A stretch of 64,000 bases of DNA from Agarilytica rhodophyticola (GTDB lineage: Bacteria > Pseudomonadota > Gammaproteobacteria > Pseudomonadales > Cellvibrionaceae): NCBI RefSeq assembly GCF_002157225.2, contig NZ_CP020038.1, positions 1,635,001-1,699,000 on the forward strand, given 5' to 3'. The notes below the pieces were generated by a model. That model made no database searches and was not told the origin of the DNA. It saw nothing but the letters and a program-made list of their open reading frames with translations. Positions 48,719-57,803 of this stretch are shown here, in pieces; positions within the stretch are counted from its first letter, which is position 1, and each line of letters opens with the position of its first letter. The position numbers were made by a program, and so were the translations under genes.

Positions 48719-51700
48719 TTATAGCGAACGCAAAAATAACAACAATTGATTACGTTGAGTTTGAGACGCGCTGATATATGCATCTCGTGCTAAAGCTGCG
48801 TCACCCCCATGGGCCCGTACTGCTTCATCTAATCCTTTGGCGCGACCATCGTGCATAAATAGAGTTTTACTTTCATCAACAGGTAAAGACTGACGCTGAG
48901 CAACGGCATGCTGCGCATTGCGTTTGCCGTCGACCATCATATCCATACTGAAAGCGACGACCTCCGCTGTTCGCCCTAGTCCCCACAAAGGCGACGTTCG
49001 AAATACGCCGTCGCCCATATTGTGACGTAATAAATCAGAGTAGGGGCGAATAATATCGCCATTATTCATAATTTGAGATTCTTGATGGCAAGATGAGCAT
49101 AGCATTTGACCGTTAAACAAAATTTCCCCTGCAATGACATCTCTTTCAAAAAGTTTACTCTTATCCCGCTGAGGTACCGCGACGAATTGTGAATAGTGAG
49201 TGAGTCGCTCTACCAATTTCGGACTCGGAAATGTCAAACCAAAATCGGTTTTTAACGCAAAGCGCACGGAATCTTCAATGCTGTTGTTGTCACCTTCCCA
49301 ACCGAAACCCGTTTTTCCGTTAAACTGTACGCGTTCGAGTAAACCAAGACCTATTAAAGGTGGCGCTATCCGCAAACCTTTACCTGGGATATTGAAGATA
49401 CGTTGGCTACGGCCATCATTAATATGACAGCTCTCGCACGTTTGAAAACCTGGTGTAATATCTGTACCAATAGGTAAGCGAAAATCTTCATGTTGTTCGA
49501 CGAAATCCCTAACAATCTTTAAAGAAGAAGTATTTGAATGCTGCATGAATTGTGCTGCGCGCTCATATTGGTTAGCTCCAAAAGTATCGACGCTGGTCTC
49601 ACCGCCAAGTAATGCTCGCGGGTCCGACGACTCTTTTCCCCAACCCTGGCCTTTAATATAGTAAAGCATTTGGGAGTATAAATTAAAACCTGCGCTTTGA
49701 TCTGGGATAACACGCAATTCCCAGTCGATATTTTGGCCGTAAGAAAAATTGGAGCCGAGGTTACAAATGGCAGTATTACCCGAGGTGTCTGTTGGCGCGC
49801 ATTGCTCACTTAGAGAGTGTCTCGGGCTGCCCCCTGCTCGCGCCTCAACACCTTCTATTCCTGACCACGTAATATCGATGGTGGTACTGAGAGTAGAGTA
49901 AGATTCATAATGCAAATCAACCTGAAATAATAAGTCTTTTTGTGGTTGATCTTGAATAAGAGTGATTGTAAACCTTGGTACATTTTTGAAATGACCTGCA
50001 CTGTTATTGGTTGGGTCGTTACGCTCATTAAAAACGTTATGGTCGTTGAAAAAACCTTGTGGATGCTGAAGGCGCATCCAACCTGCAAATGTTTCGGCAG
50101 TGCCCGTATAGATATCTGTAATGCAGCCTTTATTAAAACCAAACAAACTGGAGTCGTGATAGGCCAATGCATCTCCCAGAGTCGTTTTGAGTGGTGTTAC
50201 GGCACGTTCATATGAAACATAATAAACAGTATTGCCTTTCATCCAATCATCAGGAATTGTCACAGTCGCGGTATTCCCAGAGCGTTTATTCTCAAGGGTT
50301 CCTAAATGTTGTAATCGGCCATTAGCATTGTTGCGAAAAAATACTGCCCGAATATTACTTCCCCAGGTATTACGTGCGAAAAGTTCCCCACCTACAAATT
50401 GAAGTATATTTCCCTCCGTGTAAATATGGTATCCCCACGTCGGTACCGAGCCTGCTGTGTAAAGGTTAGAACATGCGGGTACAGCAGACGTCATCCAAGT
50501 TGTGTCAACGAATACTGGTGTAGGAGTATCTGAGGGATCTGGACTGGGGGTAGGGATCGGCGTAGAGCTAGGTGTTGGCATAGTACTTGGAATGGGTGTT
50601 GGAGTAGGTATTGGCGTTGGAGTAGGTATTGGCGTTGGACTAGGTATTGGCGTTGGAATAGGTATTGGCGTTGGAATAGGGCTAGCAGTTGGCGTTGAGG
50701 TTGGAGACGGTGAAGCAGTACAACCAGCTGACCGCGCTTGAGACGGGTCTACATAACAGAAACCATCACAAATAAAAGGATGGCTCGGTGGGCAACTATT
50801 GATAGGTGCTGGCGAAGAGCTGGGTGTACTACCGTTAATATAAAAAGATTTTCTAAGCTCCGATGTGAAATTCTGCAACACCGTAGCGTCGTCTTGAATA
50901 GACGTAACACCCCAATAACCTGTAGGACAGGATTCTGCCTTTGAGGTGCAATGCCAACGAGTTTGGGATTGCCAATCGGTATTAATATAAGAAACAGCTC
51001 GAACTATGTCACGGTTGCTTTCAATCCATGAAAAAAAATCAACATACCATGCATTCCAAATAGCTTGGCCGTTGTCAAACTGATAATCTGGCAAATCATC
51101 CTTTCTTGATGTTATGCAACTCCAGTTCTTATTGACCAAGTCAAAACCTTGTGGTGCCGCCTCGGCAATAAATATAGGTTTACCACGGTCACCAGCTATT
51201 TGTAATAAGGTATTTTGTAAATGGCGTGGTGAACCATCTGGAATGGTCCATGGCTTAGTTGAGTCCTGACACATCCATTGATAGTCAAGATAATTAGGCC
51301 CGGCAAAATAAGAAAGGCCTATCCAGTCTACTACATTATCAGTGCCGTCTTCACGGATGGGATACCAGGTATTATAGTGAGCGATTGGCGTTTGATTAAC
51401 ATTAGTTGAACTAGGAAATGGATCAAAATTAAATTGAGCATCACCGTTATCAGGATAAGTTGCAGCTTGCCACACGGTGGCGACATTTTTAGCATTTTGC
51501 TTATTAATAATATCTTTAATACGGATAAAGGCCGCTTTATAAAAATCCTGATTGTAACAATTCCACGGCCCATCAAATTCATAACCGATACGCAAAAATA
51601 CCGGGCGTTGTTGATGTTTAAACCAAATGATCATCCTTCTAATTGCATTATTCCATGAATATGAAATAGAATCCACTTGGTTTATTTCTCCAACATCCTG

Positions 51701-52219
51701 CCCCGCATTGAGATCCCCTGATAGTTGTACTGCCCTGCTACCACCAATAATTGCCCGTAACGGTTGATTACTGCAATTCGCCCATTCATCCGAGAGATAA
51801 AGGCCGACTGAGAGAGCTACTTTTTTGCCATCATTAGCGGCATCGTAGGTAGCTAGTGTTGTATGAAAATCAACGTCTCCATTACTTTTATCAACTGGAG
51901 CACCCTCAATACCCGATACATACATCGCAGCATCTTGAGGTGCTTTATTATCAGGATCGAGCGCTACAGGGAGGATGGAGGTATAAAGTGTGACACCTCC
52001 AGGTACAGGTATTTTATCGTTCTGATCAAGAACTTCGTTTTTATAATCTTCCAATGTCGACGAATCCTGCCCCATAATGAATAATACTTTATTATTCGCA
52101 GGTAGGTTTACTGCACTTTCTATAATCGCGTGGCTAGGTGTATTAACTAGTAGAAGTATGATGAATATAAGTAAAAACAAAGTACTTCGTTTACTTGAAA
52201 AAAGAGTGATATTTAACAT
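48719..52219 (-). CDS. Secreted GH26-like enzyme fused through a Pro-rich linker to a di-haem cytochrome c domain
   Basis: 1166 residues with an N-terminal signal or anchor (about 12-31). A GH26-like domain (about 35-460) has acid/base Glu214 (FLRIGYEFDGPWN) and nucleophile Glu353 (PIFIAEAAPQG). A short Cys-rich segment and Pro/Thr linker follow (about 475-570), then an unknown beta-rich region (about 580-870). The C-terminus (about 880-1160) is a di-haem oxidoreductase (DUF1111/peroxidase-like) with two CxxCH sites (CESCH 928-932, CSSCH 1041-1045) and RIAPPLIGLGLLERV. AGGA precedes ATG 52219; a TTG 17 codons upstream is the alternative. Such fusion may link sugar hydrolysis to electron transfer, perhaps to LPMOs; that is inference. 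Confidence 0.82.
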   Translation of the reverse strand: MLNITLFSSKRSTLFLLIFIILLLVNTPSHAIIESAVNLPANNKVLFIMGQDSSTLEDYKNEVLDQNDKIPVPGGVTLYTSILPVALDPDNKAPQDAAMYVSGIEGAPVDKSNGDVDFHTTLATYDAANDGKKVALSVGLYLSDEWANCSNQPLRAIIGGSRAVQLSGDLNAGQDVGEINQVDSISYSWNNAIRRMIIWFKHQQRPVFLRIGYEFDGPWNCYNQDFYKAAFIRIKDIINKQNAKNVATVWQAATYPDNGDAQFNFDPFPSSTNVNQTPIAHYNTWYPIREDGTDNVVDWIGLSYFAGPNYLDYQWMCQDSTKPWTIPDGSPRHLQNTLLQIAGDRGKPIFIAEAAPQGFDLVNKNWSCITSRKDDLPDYQFDNGQAIWNAWYVDFFSWIESNRDIVRAVSYINTDWQSQTRWHCTSKAESCPTGYWGVTSIQDDATVLQNFTSELRKSFYINGSTPSSSPAPINSCPPSHPFICDGFCYVDPSQARSAGCTASPSPTSTPTASPIPTPIPIPTPIPSPTPIPTPTPIPTPTPIPSTMPTPSSTPIPTPSPDPSDTPTPVFVDTTWMTSAVPACSNLYTAGSVPTWGYHIYTEGNILQFVGGELFARNTWGSNIRAVFFRNNANGRLQHLGTLENKRSGNTATVTIPDDWMKGNTVYYVSYERAVTPLKTTLGDALAYHDSSLFGFNKGCITDIYTGTAETFAGWMRLQHPQGFFNDHNVFNERNDPTNNSAGHFKNVPRFTITLIQDQPQKDLLFQVDLHYESYSTLSTTIDITWSGIEGVEARAGGSPRHSLSEQCAPTDTSGNTAICNLGSNFSYGQNIDWELRVIPDQSAGFNLYSQMLYYIKGQGWGKESSDPRALLGGETSVDTFGANQYERAAQFMQHSNTSSLKIVRDFVEQHEDFRLPIGTDITPGFQTCESCHINDGRSQRIFNIPGKGLRIAPPLIGLGLLERVQFNGKTGFGWEGDNNSIEDSVRFALKTDFGLTFPSPKLVERLTHYSQFVAVPQRDKSKLFERDVIAGEILFNGQMLCSSCHQESQIMNNGDIIRPYSDLLRHNMGDGVFRTSPLWGLGRTAEVVAFSMDMMVDGKRNAQHAVAQRQSLPVDESKTLFMHDGRAKGLDEAVRAHGGDAALARDAYISASQTQRNQLLLFLRSL

Positions 52220-52466
52220 CAATTTCCTCACATTGATTAATGTTGGTTGCAATATAATAGGGCGATGCAAGAGGTTGAGATAAACTCCGTCGTTGAATTC
52301 AACTTGGTGATAAAAGTAAGGTGTTCGTTTTTAATAAAAATCTAGTTTATTGAATTTGTATAATGTTAACATGTTCATTTGATATCAGATTGAAGGTGTT
52401 CGTATAATTACAAAAATATTCATTTTTAATTGTTATACGTCCAAGCTAAAAGCAAAAGGCAGGATT

Positions 52467-52961
52467 ATGAAGATCACAAGATACATGTCATTACTAACTT
52501 TAATATTATCATTTAGCTTAAGCCAGGCATCTTTGGCACAAGAGTTTGGACTTGAGTATGAGTATCTTTTTGAAATAAAAGCTTCCTTAGCCACACCAAT
52601 AGAAGTTGGGAAGACACCTTTAGGCCGTAGAACAATCTTTCCTATTGGTGGTGGCGTCGTAGAAGGGCCTAGAATAAATGGAAGAGTACTTCCAAATGGT
52701 GGAGACTGGTTGCTGAGGCTCAATGCAAGAACATCAAAGATAGATGTTAGAGCAGTAATCGAAACAGATGAAGGTGATATTATTTATTCAAGTTATAATG
52801 GATATATTCACACCAATAACGACGGAACACTTTATTTTAGAGCTAATCCCGTGTTTGAAACATCATCTAAAAAATACAACTACTTGAATCATACTATTGC
52901 AATTGGTGTAGGTCGATTCATTGATGGTGGAGTCGCTTATTCTGTCTATGCGATCAAGTAA
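52467..52961 (+). CDS. Secreted DUF3237 (UPF0311) family protein
   Basis: 164 residues with signal peptide (1-24, ending LAQ). The rest is a full DUF3237 domain: LEYEYLFEIKASL, TPLGRRTIFPIGGGVVEGPRI, VLPNGGDWLL, VRAVIETDEGDIIY and a closing YNYLNHTIAIGVG. The family is a lipocalin-like small barrel of unknown function. AGGA lies near the ATG. Most relatives are cytoplasmic, so the signal peptide is notable. It is divergent from the GH26-like gene. Confidence 0.88.
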   Translation: MKITRYMSLLTLILSFSLSQASLAQEFGLEYEYLFEIKASLATPIEVGKTPLGRRTIFPIGGGVVEGPRINGRVLPNGGDWLLRLNARTSKIDVRAVIETDEGDIIYSSYNGYIHTNNDGTLYFRANPVFETSSKKYNYLNHTIAIGVGRFIDGGVAYSVYAIK

Positions 52962-53080
52962 TAGGGATGTGCAGAATAAGAAGAGGTGATACTAAAATTT
53001 GAGGTAGCGGGATTTGTGATCGCTGCGCCTTACACCATTGAGGTGTATGGCAAGAAGTTGATTTTTAATATTGTGTAAAT

Positions 53081-53108
53081 AACAAGCCCTGCGATTGTAG
53101 GGCTTGTT
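53081..53108. terminator. hairpin at the edge of the Rhs locus
   Basis: AACAAGCCCT/AGGGCTTGTT is a perfect 10-bp stem with an 8-nt loop, just past the end of the PP2C remnant. It can stop transcription from the minus-strand Rhs locus. Confidence 0.75.
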
Positions 53109-53111
53109 ACT

Positions 53112-53420
53112 TTATTTAATATCACAGACAATGGCTGCAACATCATCTGAGTACATCCCTGATGGAAGCCTTACTAAATTTAATAAGCGAGGAATACATT
53201 CTTTTGGGGAGTAGTTTCGTACTATTGAAGCTATATCTGTTATTCTTGCATACTTAAACAACCCGTCGGAACCAAGAATTAATTTTCCTGCCTGAACTTT
53301 AAACACGCCTAATGACTTTGGTACCGAAGAACCAGATCCCAAGAGGGGCTTACGCAATTGTCCCTCCGTCAATTCGTATAAATTGCTATTTTCTACTATC
53401 CATGCTTGCCTGTGAGCTAC
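53112..53420 (-). pseudogene. C-terminal fragment of a PP2C-type protein phosphatase
   Basis: About 102 codons open after an in-frame TAA and without a usable start. The sequence matches the C-terminal end of PP2C phosphatases (AWIVENSNLYELTEGQLRKP, then LILGSDGLFKYARITDI, then SGMYSDDVAAIVCDI). The N-terminal two-thirds with the metal-binding Asp residues are gone. It sits where an immunity gene stands in the neighbouring Rhs cassettes, 40 nt past a degraded Rhs tip. It seems to be debris of a former downstream gene. Confidence 0.65.
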
Positions 53421-53463
53421 TTAAATCTATGTTCGCTTTGGGCGATCTCAGAGAGTCAAGAGG

Positions 53464-53949
53464 TCATTCAATACGTCCTATAAGTTTGTCATTGGTATCA
53501 ACAATTTCAAAGTCCGTTTGCTTTGCAAATTTTTTATTGGATTTGGTAGCAGCAATCTTTTTTTTAACTTTCTGGATAGCCTTGACGAGTTTATTGACTT
53601 TACTTACCGTTGCCAAGGGATTAAACGCGCCTTTTGCGGTTTCTACTACGGCGCTGGATAAGCCTAAACTTCCGGTTGTTGCGTAATTTAAGGTGACGTT
53701 TAGCGCAAAATCGGCAATAAGTTTTGGATTGCCCCCATCCGGATCAACATAGCGATACGGGTTATTATTACCATAGGCATAGCGGTTAAACATCTGTGGA
53801 TTACCTTCCACACTTACCGGATCTATCCCCATAAAACGGCCTGCATGTGGGTCATAGTAGCGGTTTTTCATGTAGGTGAGACCCAGGGCGTTGTCGTGGG
53901 TGGCGGCGGCGACGGAGCTGGAAGCGTCGTGGTTAGGAAACGTGAGTGT
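53464..53949 (-). pseudogene. Degraded Rhs core-tip cassette (third copy)
   Basis: The frame begins after a TAA and lacks the signal peptide. It keeps part of the Rhs core with an internal deletion joining VAA to THDNALGLTY, then MKNRYYDPHAGRFMGIDPVS and VDPDGGNPKL, identical in pattern to the two intact cassettes. The toxin part is reduced to about 20 residues (QTDFEIVDTNDKLIGRIE). It is a decayed copy of the cassette unit. Confidence 0.85.
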
Positions 53950-53974
53950 TTATGATTTTTACCGTAGTGTAAAT

Positions 53975-54002
53975 AATTAGCCCCGTATTTGCGGGGCTAA
54001 TT
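53975..54002. terminator. hairpin after immunity-type gene B
   Basis: AATTAGCCCCG/CGGGGCTAATT, 11-bp perfect stem, starts 15 nt after the stop of the gene at 54017 and is followed by TTTT on the plus strand. A nearly identical hairpin follows immunity-type gene A. Confidence 0.75.
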
Positions 54003-54016
54003 TTTATCCACTACAG

Positions 54017-54361
54017 CTAAATCAGTTCAGCAAAAAATTCTTCGCAATAAAAAGAAAATGCACCTTCTTCTTGTTCCGCAATTCTATATGCACCGTCCTC
54101 AAGCTGCTGGATACGAACATCTTCTATATCAACAAACAAGCCTGGCATCCCTTCAACACTTGCAATTTTAATATCAAATGCATTCGTGCAACGTACTAGT
54201 AAATCAGTAGGGGCGCTATCGCCGAGATTGCTTAAGACAATTTCAACTTCATACAAAGAGCAATTATCTTCACTGATATTTCTCTTTAAATTTATAGATT
54301 TTAAAAATCTATAATGACGAGGCTTTAAAGCAAGGAATTCTTCAATATTATTGTATATCAC
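54017..54361 (-). CDS. Putative immunity protein for the Ntox24-like tip
   Basis: 114 residues, acidic, no signal peptide (NIEEFLALKPRHYRFLKS, then EVEIVLSNLGDSAPTDLLVRC). No family recognised. Its start overlaps the stop of the toxin cassette by 4 nt, the usual tight toxin-immunity coupling, and a hairpin closes the unit. Immunity is inferred from position, size and acidity. Confidence 0.7.
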   Translation of the reverse strand: MIYNNIEEFLALKPRHYRFLKSINLKRNISEDNCSLYEVEIVLSNLGDSAPTDLLVRCTNAFDIKIASVEGMPGLFVDIEDVRIQQLEDGAYRIAEQEEGAFSFYCEEFFAELI

Positions 54362-55290
54362 GGTTGATATTCTCCTGGAATATGATCACCAGTACTACGC
54401 CCAACGGGGAATTTAGCATTATATTCTCTAGTATGGTGATGAGTATCTGGAATGCCCTGAGTTTTATTTCCAGCATTGTAATCTGTTCGACCTATTTGAC
54501 GACCATGTTCATCATAGTGAGCCTTCCACGGTTCAACTCTGCCTTTGTCGTTAATATGTTGCCCTTCGAGAGTCTTCGTGCCGGGAGTCGTTTGCTTTGG
54601 TGCCTTCGATTTAAATACCTCATCAGGCAAGGTTCCCTTCTTTGCAACCTTCCCCGCCGGTTTCGCCGCCGCAATCTTTTTATTAACCTTTTGAACCGCT
54701 ACCGCCAGCTTGCCTAGTTTATGTATTTTATTAAGTGTTGCCAATGGATTAACAGCGTCTTTAGCAGTATTGAGTAGTGCTGTGGAAAAACCAAGACTTC
54801 CTGTCGTCATATAATTTAATCCGACGTTTAAAGCAAAATCTATAACCAACTTAGGGTTGCCCCCATCCGGATCAACATAGCGATACGGATTATTATTGCC
54901 ATAGGCATAACGATTAAACATCTGTGGATTACTTTCGACGCTATCTTCCACACTTACCGGATCTATCCCCATAAAACGCCCCGCATGAGGGTCGTAGTAG
55001 CGGTTTTTCATGTAGGTAAGACCCAGGGCGTTGTCGTGGGTGTGGCCGGTATAGGAAACGGGTTCGCTGGTGTTGCTACCTGCTTGTTGTTCGCCGTAGG
55101 GGCGGTAATTTTTACGCCAGATTTCTTCGCCGGCGTCGTTGGTGGCAGCGACGACGGAGCCGGAGGCGTCGTGGTGAAAAAAGGTGAGGGTTTCTACTTC
55201 AGCAGCCGTGGCGGTAACGCTGGTGGTGATCCACAGTAGCAGTGTGAATAACACACGGTGTAGGCGGTTGTTGGTACGAATTCTAGTCAT
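54358..55290 (-). CDS. Secreted Rhs core protein with Ntox24-like toxin tip (cassette B)
   Basis: 310 residues starting at ATG 55290 (a GTG-type start 11 codons upstream is possible). It has its own Sec signal (HRVLFTLLLWITTSVTATAA), then the Rhs core (HHDASGSVVAATND, KNRYYDPHAGRFMGIDPVS, VDPDGGNPK) and a variable tip of about 80 residues. The tip (EPWKAHYDEHGRQIGRTDYN, then GIPDTHHHTREYN and GDHIPGEY) matches what I know as polymorphic toxin type 24. No autoprotease partner upstream in the same protein is needed because the core stands alone. The immunity-type gene overlaps its stop. Export followed by delivery is inferred. Confidence 0.85.
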   Translation of the reverse strand: MTRIRTNNRLHRVLFTLLLWITTSVTATAAEVETLTFFHHDASGSVVAATNDAGEEIWRKNYRPYGEQQAGSNTSEPVSYTGHTHDNALGLTYMKNRYYDPHAGRFMGIDPVSVEDSVESNPQMFNRYAYGNNNPYRYVDPDGGNPKLVIDFALNVGLNYMTTGSLGFSTALLNTAKDAVNPLATLNKIHKLGKLAVAVQKVNKKIAAAKPAGKVAKKGTLPDEVFKSKAPKQTTPGTKTLEGQHINDKGRVEPWKAHYDEHGRQIGRTDYNAGNKTQGIPDTHHHTREYNAKFPVGRSTGDHIPGEYQP

Positions 55291-55700
55291 GGTAATCATT
55301 ACTCGTATTGAGAAGACCGCCACATCTGTTCGATCTATGTTGATGTGGCGGCGTGTTTGTGATGTATTTTCTAATGATTTTTTGTGCGCTTTTCCCTTAC
55401 TGAAGCGGTAGGCTGAAGTTGATTACCTGCGCCTGTTCTTGCGCCGTCATGCCTTGCAAGTGCTCAGGCGTTAACGGGACAAGGGCTGTTTGCAAGGTAG
55501 TGGCTTCGGCCAGGGTGCCGGCATAAGCAAAGAATTGCATAATGCTGCGGGTTTGCCCTGGGGGAATCGTGAGGGTGTAGTCCACGGTTATGGATCGACC
55601 CGCGATATCGTAGCCTTGTATGCCACTTTGGGTGGTATCCCCTTGTCCGTAGTGATGCACCACAAACGGATTAGATCGGGGGCGACTGATAAAGTGGGTG
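54652..55700 (-). repeat. Direct repeat R2, about 1.04 kb
   Basis: Second copy of R1, covering the orphan 3' end of the large gene, the spacer and the signal-core part of cassette B. A shortened third copy of the core part is at about 53540-53949. Confidence 0.8.
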
Positions 55701-55750
55701 TTGTCGGTGGCTCTTGTAAAATTGAGGCGTACGACAATAAGTTGGTATTT
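55397..55750 (-). pseudogene. Duplicated 3' end of the large YD/TSP3 gene
   Basis: About 115 codons match the last part of the large protein that ends at 57911 (HHYGQGDTTQSGIQGYDIAG, then EQAQVINFSLPLQ and the same stop), with no start codon of its own that makes sense. The match breaks down upstream of HFISRP. It is the left-over of a repeat-mediated duplication and explains how cassette B arose. Confidence 0.8.
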
Positions 55751-55764
55751 ACTATAGTTTAAAT

Positions 55765-55791
55765 AATTAGCCCCGGATTACGGGACTAATT
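55765..55791. terminator. hairpin after immunity-type gene A
   Basis: AATTAGCCCCG with CGGGACTAATT (one mismatch), a relative of the hairpin at 53975-54002 and at the same place relative to the immunity-type gene. Confidence 0.65.
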
Positions 55792-55794
55792 ATC

Positions 55795-56469
55795 CTATTT
55801 AATAAAGGACTCAAGATACTTATTTATATCAGTATCATCAGAAATCTGAGCTAAATGACTCAGCACTTTAGTATCTTTACCACCTCGCACGGCGGCCATA
55901 AAAAAAAATCTCTTACAAAAAACGTCCTCAGATACAATGCCATCTTCAATTTCAGCTATTGTAATCTCTGACTTAAGTTGACTCCTCAATATTGAAAGGT
56001 ATTTATAGTATGTATCACCCTTACCAAAAGCATATTCATATGCAGAAATAATCTGATCATCGGATAAAAATTTCAAATAGTCCAAAGCTCTGAGCCTAAT
56101 AGCAGACTCTTCATCATCTAAACATTTCACTAGATCGAGCACTACCTCCCCGGAAGCTGCACACTCTAAAAAACATTCCATCAATTCATATCTTATTTTT
56201 GCGTTTTCAGAACGAATTAAATATTTGATATCATCAAATATGCAAACGGCCTTCTTACCAAGCATTGCAGCGAGCCAAACGCCAGCCACTTTCGCTGATT
56301 CAACTTGTGAATTAACTAGCTTCAATACCTTATTATAGGAGACATTTTTACAGAGAACAGATAATAGCTGATTTAGAGCTTCTCCATAATCCTCAGAATT
56401 GTATTCCCAATATTCAAACAAAAAACCATCTATCAACTCTGCTTCTGTCATATTATCTATTATTTTCAT
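55795..56469 (-). CDS. Putative HEAT-repeat-like immunity protein for cassette A
   Basis: 224 residues, acidic and mainly helical with HEAT-like helix pairs (VKCLDDEESAIRLRALDYLKFL, then LLSVLCKNVSYNKVLKLV). No signal peptide. Start lies 2 nt after the stop of cassette A, so it is translated with the toxin. Many polymorphic-toxin immunity proteins have such helical-repeat forms. Immunity is inferred from position. Confidence 0.72.
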   Translation of the reverse strand: MKIIDNMTEAELIDGFLFEYWEYNSEDYGEALNQLLSVLCKNVSYNKVLKLVNSQVESAKVAGVWLAAMLGKKAVCIFDDIKYLIRSENAKIRYELMECFLECAASGEVVLDLVKCLDDEESAIRLRALDYLKFLSDDQIISAYEYAFGKGDTYYKYLSILRSQLKSEITIAEIEDGIVSEDVFCKRFFFMAAVRGGKDTKVLSHLAQISDDTDINKYLESFIK

Positions 56470-56471
56470 CT

Positions 56472-57803
56472 CTAAAACTCTCGTAAAGCTCGATCTATTT
56501 TATCTAGGATTTTTTGCTCTGATTTAATACGTTTCTGGTGACCTTTATCTCCGCCTCCGAAAGTTTCTTTAAACTCCTTTCGTCGCTGCTTCAAACTTGT
56601 TCTAAAAATCGAAGCTGCGCTTTCTAAACTACTTTTATTATTTCGAATTTTATCGACAATACCTGCGTCTAAGTCTCCGTGAATTTTTCCCGATCTAGTA
56701 ATTTGGTCTTGTAATGCACTTATAGTTTTACATGTATTATGAACCCATGCACCTTGCTCGCCTACAAAATAAGTGTGGTAATCAGCAACTTCAAAGTTAT
56801 AGGTATCATGTAGTTGCTCATCAAGAACAATCGATTTAACCGTTAAAATGTTGCCATTAACACTATATATCTCATAGCCTTCCCGAAGTTCTCCAGCTTT
56901 TACCCACCCTAAACCTTCAACCCAGAATGGGTGCTCTTTCGTAACACCCAGTAATTCCTCATCCTCGGTGCCAGCTAAAGTAACATTTAGAATTTCTTTA
57001 TCGTAATTACGGAATAAATCAGCAACAGGTTTCCAATTAGTTTCATTGGTAAACTCATTTTTCGAAGCAACGAGATCACCAACTTGTATCTCTTCGATGG
57101 GTTTCAAGCCGTTTTTAGTATGAATGAGCGTACCTTCTACAAAGCAAAGCTTGTCTGCACCCTTTGCACCCTTGCCCGCCGGCTTCGCCGCAGCAATCTT
57201 CTTATTCACCTGCTGAATAGCCTTGGCGAGTTTATTGACTTTACTCACCGTTGCCAAGGGATTAAACGCGCCTTTTGCGGTTTCTACTAAGGCGCTGGAT
57301 AAGCCTAAACTTCCGGTTGTGGCGTAGTTCAAGGCAACGTTTAGCGCAAAATCGGCAATAAGTTTTGGGTTCCCCCCATCCGGATCAACATACCGATACG
57401 GATTATTATTCCCATAGGCATAACGATTAAACATTTGCGGATTACTTTCGACACTGTCTTCCACACTTACCGGATCTATCCCCATAAAACGCCCTGCGTG
57501 AGGGTCGTAGTAGCGGTTTTTCATGTAGGTAAGGCCCAGGGCGTTGTCGTGGGTGTGGCCGGTATAGGAAACGGGTTCGCTGGTGTTACTGCCTTCTTGT
57601 TGCTCGCCGTAGGGGCGGTAGTTTTTACGCCAGATTTCTTCGCCGGCGTCGTTGGTGGCGGCGACGACGGAGCCTGAAGCATCGTGGTGAAAAAAGGTGA
57701 GGGTTTCTACTTCAGCAGCGGTGGCGGTAACGGTGGTGGTGATCCACAGTAGCAGTGTGAATAACACACGGTGTAGGCGGTTGTTGGTACGTATTCTGTT
57801 CAT
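56472..57803 (-). CDS. Secreted Rhs core protein with HINT domain and unknown toxin tip (cassette A)
   Basis: 443 residues from ATG 57803. Sec signal (HRVLFTLLLWITTTVTATAA), Rhs core (30-150; RYYDPHAGRFMGIDPVS), Ala/Lys linker, then a pretoxin HINT domain (about 220-356) with first Cys (CFVEGTLIHTKNGLKPIEEI), TKEHPFWVEGLGWV and final VHN before the tip. The tip (357-443) is basic and helical (LKQRRKEFKETFGG, KGHQKRIKSEQK) and not recognised. HINT domains release toxins by self-splicing or cleavage. The immunity-type gene follows after 2 nt. Core and signal are nearly identical to cassette B. Confidence 0.87.
   Translation of the reverse strand: MNRIRTNNRLHRVLFTLLLWITTTVTATAAEVETLTFFHHDASGSVVAATNDAGEEIWRKNYRPYGEQQEGSNTSEPVSYTGHTHDNALGLTYMKNRYYDPHAGRFMGIDPVSVEDSVESNPQMFNRYAYGNNNPYRYVDPDGGNPKLIADFALNVALNYATTGSLGLSSALVETAKGAFNPLATVSKVNKLAKAIQQVNKKIAAAKPAGKGAKGADKLCFVEGTLIHTKNGLKPIEEIQVGDLVASKNEFTNETNWKPVADLFRNYDKEILNVTLAGTEDEELLGVTKEHPFWVEGLGWVKAGELREGYEIYSVNGNILTVKSIVLDEQLHDTYNFEVADYHTYFVGEQGAWVHNTCKTISALQDQITRSGKIHGDLDAGIVDKIRNNKSSLESAASIFRTSLKQRRKEFKETFGGGDKGHQKRIKSEQKILDKIDRALREF

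Noticed and set aside
50502-50741. Plus-strand Gly/Val-rich frame
   Set aside because: Antisense of the Pro/Thr linker in the GH26-like/di-haem gene.
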